Below, piece after piece: positions 62,306 through 64,000 of a stretch of DNA of 64,000 nt. Position numbers and translations under genes: made by a program. Position 1 is the stretch's first letter. Every line of letters starts with the position of its first letter. Source of the DNA: Planctomycetaceae bacterium. GTDB lineage: Bacteria; Planctomycetota; Planctomycetia; Pirellulales; Pirellulaceae. The stretch spans positions 1 to 64,000 of the forward strand of contig PBSM01000160.1 in NCBI GenBank assembly GCA_002726245.1. The letters are read 5' to 3'. The notes under the pieces are model-generated. The model saw only the letters and a program-made list of their open reading frames with translations. It was not told where the DNA came from and did no database searches.

Positions 62306-63521
62306 TCGCGAATGGCCAGTCGGTCGGGTTGTAGCTGATCTCCAATTCAGGTGTCTCGTATTGCTGGCCCGATGCGGCAAGGCTGTGCATCGCTCGGTCG
62401 AGGATGCCGGTTGTCACGAGAGTTCGTTCGACGGGATAGGCCGGCTTGCCGGCCTGAATCATGTGATCGATCGCGCGCGTGAGATAGGCGAAGTGCCCGA
62501 AAGGTTTCGTTTCTTCCAATTCAAACCAAGTTGCTGCCGGTTCACTCTGACCTCGTAACTTGGCGGCAAAGCCAAATTGAGCTGCTAACCCGTTGGCCAT
62601 CGCGACGGTCGCCTTGAGTCCGTCTCGGTATTCGATCTGATAGAACGCGGCGTTCTTGCTGAGCCGTTCTGACGGTTCGCCTTTCTTGCCACCGGGCATT
62701 GTCTGTAGCACAGCAGTGAGAAGTTCTTCAGACCATGCTCCTTTATCGCGGGCCTTCCAGATCGCGTCGCCCTGCAACGCTTGCACCGAGGCGACTCCTG
62801 ATTCTCCCCCTTTACGCCGCTCGATCATGCACTGCAATGTCTCAAGCGCGTGGAAGCCATACGATTCGGGGCCGCCATAACCGACGGCAAGTGCTGATTC
62901 GATCTCGCAGCCAAGAGGCAGTTCCAGTGGCGGCCTGCGCCATGTCACCGGCAAGGACGAACCGGCCATGAAAGGGATCTTCATCTCGATAGCAATGTCG
63001 TACATGTGTTTGGCATCGGCCCAGTTATACGCCAAGTGCTTGTCGCTGAAGACAGGAACAACTTGTCCCACGCGCTGGAACGTCGCGGCGACTCCATCAA
63101 AGAACCGGCGACGTGGATACATGTGCTGCTTGGTGCCTGGCGTGTATGGATACGTTCCATGTTCTCCGATGCTAAGCACCCCCGATACCTGTAGCTTATC
63201 GGTGCCGAATGTAATCGCCTCGTCAATCGTCTTCGCGATTCGGAAGCCATGCTTTTCCGCCAGACCGCGACTGAGATCATCTTTCGGAACCTGGTCGGTG
63301 TACATCGCAACCAACTTCAGGGCGGGACCGGGTCCGCCCTTCTGGTCGAAACCTTCCAGGATCTTGCCGATGATCACATCCGCATGCGTGTTGTTGCTGT
63401 AGTCCGTCACCACGGCAGCAACCGGAAGCTTTTTGTCCTCTCCGAGCAATGCGCTTGGAAATCCCAGGGCCATACTACCTGCTGCAGCAGCGGTAGTCTG
63501 AAGAAACGATCTGCGGTCCAT
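62295..63521 (-). CDS. Tat-exported protein of unknown function
   Basis: A 408-residue protein with a twin-arginine signal, DRRSFLQTTAAAAGSMALGFPSALLG. The mature part opens with a Rossmann-like strand and helix (KLPVAAVVTDYSNNTHADVIIGKILEG), then DEAITFGTDKLQVSGVLSIGEHGTYPYT, RRRFFDGVAATFQRVGQVVPVFSDKHLAYNW, ALAVGYGGPESYGFHALETLQCMIERRKGGE and FGHFAYLTRAIDHMIQAG. The outline recalls Gfo/Idh-type oxidoreductase relatives that planctomycetes export. I cannot find a GxGxxG motif and assign no activity. ATG 63521 begins the Tat signal directly. The gene ends against the helicase remnant. Confidence 0.75.
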   Translation of the reverse strand: MDRRSFLQTTAAAAGSMALGFPSALLGEDKKLPVAAVVTDYSNNTHADVIIGKILEGFDQKGGPGPALKLVAMYTDQVPKDDLSRGLAEKHGFRIAKTIDEAITFGTDKLQVSGVLSIGEHGTYPYTPGTKQHMYPRRRFFDGVAATFQRVGQVVPVFSDKHLAYNWADAKHMYDIAIEMKIPFMAGSSLPVTWRRPPLELPLGCEIESALAVGYGGPESYGFHALETLQCMIERRKGGESGVASVQALQGDAIWKARDKGAWSEELLTAVLQTMPGGKKGEPSERLSKNAAFYQIEYRDGLKATVAMANGLAAQFGFAAKLRGQSEPAATWFELEETKPFGHFAYLTRAIDHMIQAGKPAYPVERTLVTTGILDRAMHSLAASGQQYETPELEISYNPTDWPFANRA

Positions 63522-63604
63522 GTGAGAGTCCTTTGAAAAGTTGGGGCATCATACACTACTCGTGGTGTGCGCCGGAGATGCAGACCTACCGTAGCTATTG
63601 TGAC

Positions 63605-63729
63605 AATGGATCTCAGTAGTTCCAAGTATGGAAGTGGGGCACGTTTGCAACCTGCCGAATGACGGGAGATACGACGCTAGCAGGTTACAAACCTGCTCCA
63701 CAAGGAACAAACTTGGAACTAATGGATCT
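63605..63729. mobile_element. non-coding MITE-like element with 9-bp direct repeats
   Basis: AATGGATCT occurs at 63605-63613 and again at 63721-63729. Between them lie inverted ends TAGTTCCAAGT (63617-63627) and ACTTGGAACTA (63711-63721). An inner palindrome has arms at 63634-63655 (GTGGGGCACGTTTGCAACC) and 63680-63701 (GGTTACAAACCTGCTCCAC). The layout is that of a small transposed element with a target duplication, although four extra bases (CAGT) lie between the left direct repeat and the inverted end. The surrounding 63522-63802 has no gene that I can support. Confidence 0.6.
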
Positions 63730-63802
63730 TGATTAAGTGCCTTTACCACCAGCTTCTTCTCCCTTCCCGTTCGCGGATGTTGTATCCTCAATAGGAGGCA
63801 GC

Positions 63803-63871
63803 ATGTCCGCAACATTGTACGCGATCCAAGCCGTGCCGGTCACGTTGCATGTTCATTGGGAGGACAGTTAA
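63803..63871 (+). CDS. possible 22-residue leader peptide or micro-ORF
   Basis: ATG 63803 follows a textbook AGGAGG (63793-63798) and opens a frame of 22 codons (SATLYAIQAVPVTLHVHWED) to a TAA at 63869. It precedes the antitoxin start by 38 bases. It could be a short regulatory leader, or a chance reading frame. Only the ribosome site argues for it. Confidence 0.3.
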   Translation: MSATLYAIQAVPVTLHVHWEDS

Positions 63872-63909
63872 GATGGACTGTCGGTATTCAAACGCCTGGA
63901 GTCTGGACC

Positions 63910-64000
63910 GTGACAACCATCCCTATCGGAGACGCCAGTTCGCAACTCAATGAACTGGTTGACCAGCTAGCGCCCGGCGAAGAAATCGAGTTGACGCGGG
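63910..64000 (+). CDS. Phd/YefM-type antitoxin, N-terminal part only
   Basis: A frame from GTG 63910 to the window edge reads TTIPIGDASSQLNELVDQLAPGEEIELTR. This is the pattern of Phd/YefM antitoxin N-termini: beta strand, then xxxAKxxLSxLLxxVxxGEEIxITR. The usual glutamate-alanine-lysine triad (EAK/EAR) is GDA here. The protein runs out of the window, so neither its end nor an adjacent toxin can be seen. If confirmed, this would be a second toxin-antitoxin locus, next to a MITE-like element. Confidence 0.6.
   Translation, partial: MTTIPIGDASSQLNELVDQLAPGEEIELTR

Overview
The window looks like a chromosome segment of a planctomycete, most likely of the Pirellulales. The evidence is several copies of the planctomycete-typical DUF1501, DUF1549/DUF1553 and 'PSCyt' (planctomycete cytochrome-like) proteins, a DUF1559 protein, a DUF4159 protein, planctomycete-style dockerin remnants, a formylmethanofuran dehydrogenase B homologue and very large TPR proteins. 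Base composition is moderately GC-rich and fairly even. I see no rRNA, no CRISPR array, no intact transposase and no phage genes. There is one tRNA, tRNA-Gly(GCC).

Layout. 0.1-6 kb: a 5'-truncated outer-membrane barrel, a DUF1501 pseudogene, an iron-dependent alcohol dehydrogenase, a frameshifted HNH nuclease, a TIM-barrel isomerase and a radical SAM protein. 6-18.2 kb: two loci of DUF1501 and PSCyt/DUF1549/DUF1553 genes, with a toxin-antitoxin pair lodged in the first and heme-c proteins around the second. 18.2-23.8 kb: protoporphyrinogen oxidase, a ThuA-like protein, a sulfite-oxidase-like molybdoenzyme with a cupredoxin, then gene wreckage (thioredoxin-like and calcium-binding/dockerin remnants). 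23.8-29.2 kb: a TrkH-TrkA-ferredoxin operon, two small membrane proteins and RsmE. 29.3-45.6 kb: an eight-gene minus-strand cluster coding for ExbB, two ExbD, a DUF4159 membrane protein, a small membrane protein and three TPR proteins, one of 2563 residues. 45.9-49.4 kb: a third DUF1501 and DUF1549/DUF1553 pair. 49.8-56.3 kb: a double heavy-metal-associated protein, tRNA-Gly, trigger factor, two ClpP genes, a lipoprotein and a membrane protein. 56.3-64 kb: a dockerin fragment, FhcB and an FhcD-like protein of the tetrahydromethanopterin C1 pathway, DUF1559, YjfB, DUF502, a helicase remnant, a Tat-exported protein and the start of a Phd-type antitoxin.

The strongest candidate for a poorly described system is the 16-kb ExbB/ExbD-DUF4159-giant TPR cluster. 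It combines a proton-driven inner-membrane stator with very large exported TPR/beta-module proteins and has no recognisable TonB or TonB-dependent receptor. Two of its proteins share a repeated beta module with a SGxF signature.

A second theme is small palindromic repeats of at least seven families. They fill many gene junctions, are nested in each other, supply start or stop codons, and in several cases are read in-frame inside genes (DUF1553, the signal-peptide regions of a TPR protein and of PSCyt proteins). One repeat near the right end is flanked by 9-bp direct repeats, as a transposed element would be. All function statements are by family recognition from the sequence alone; no searches were run.
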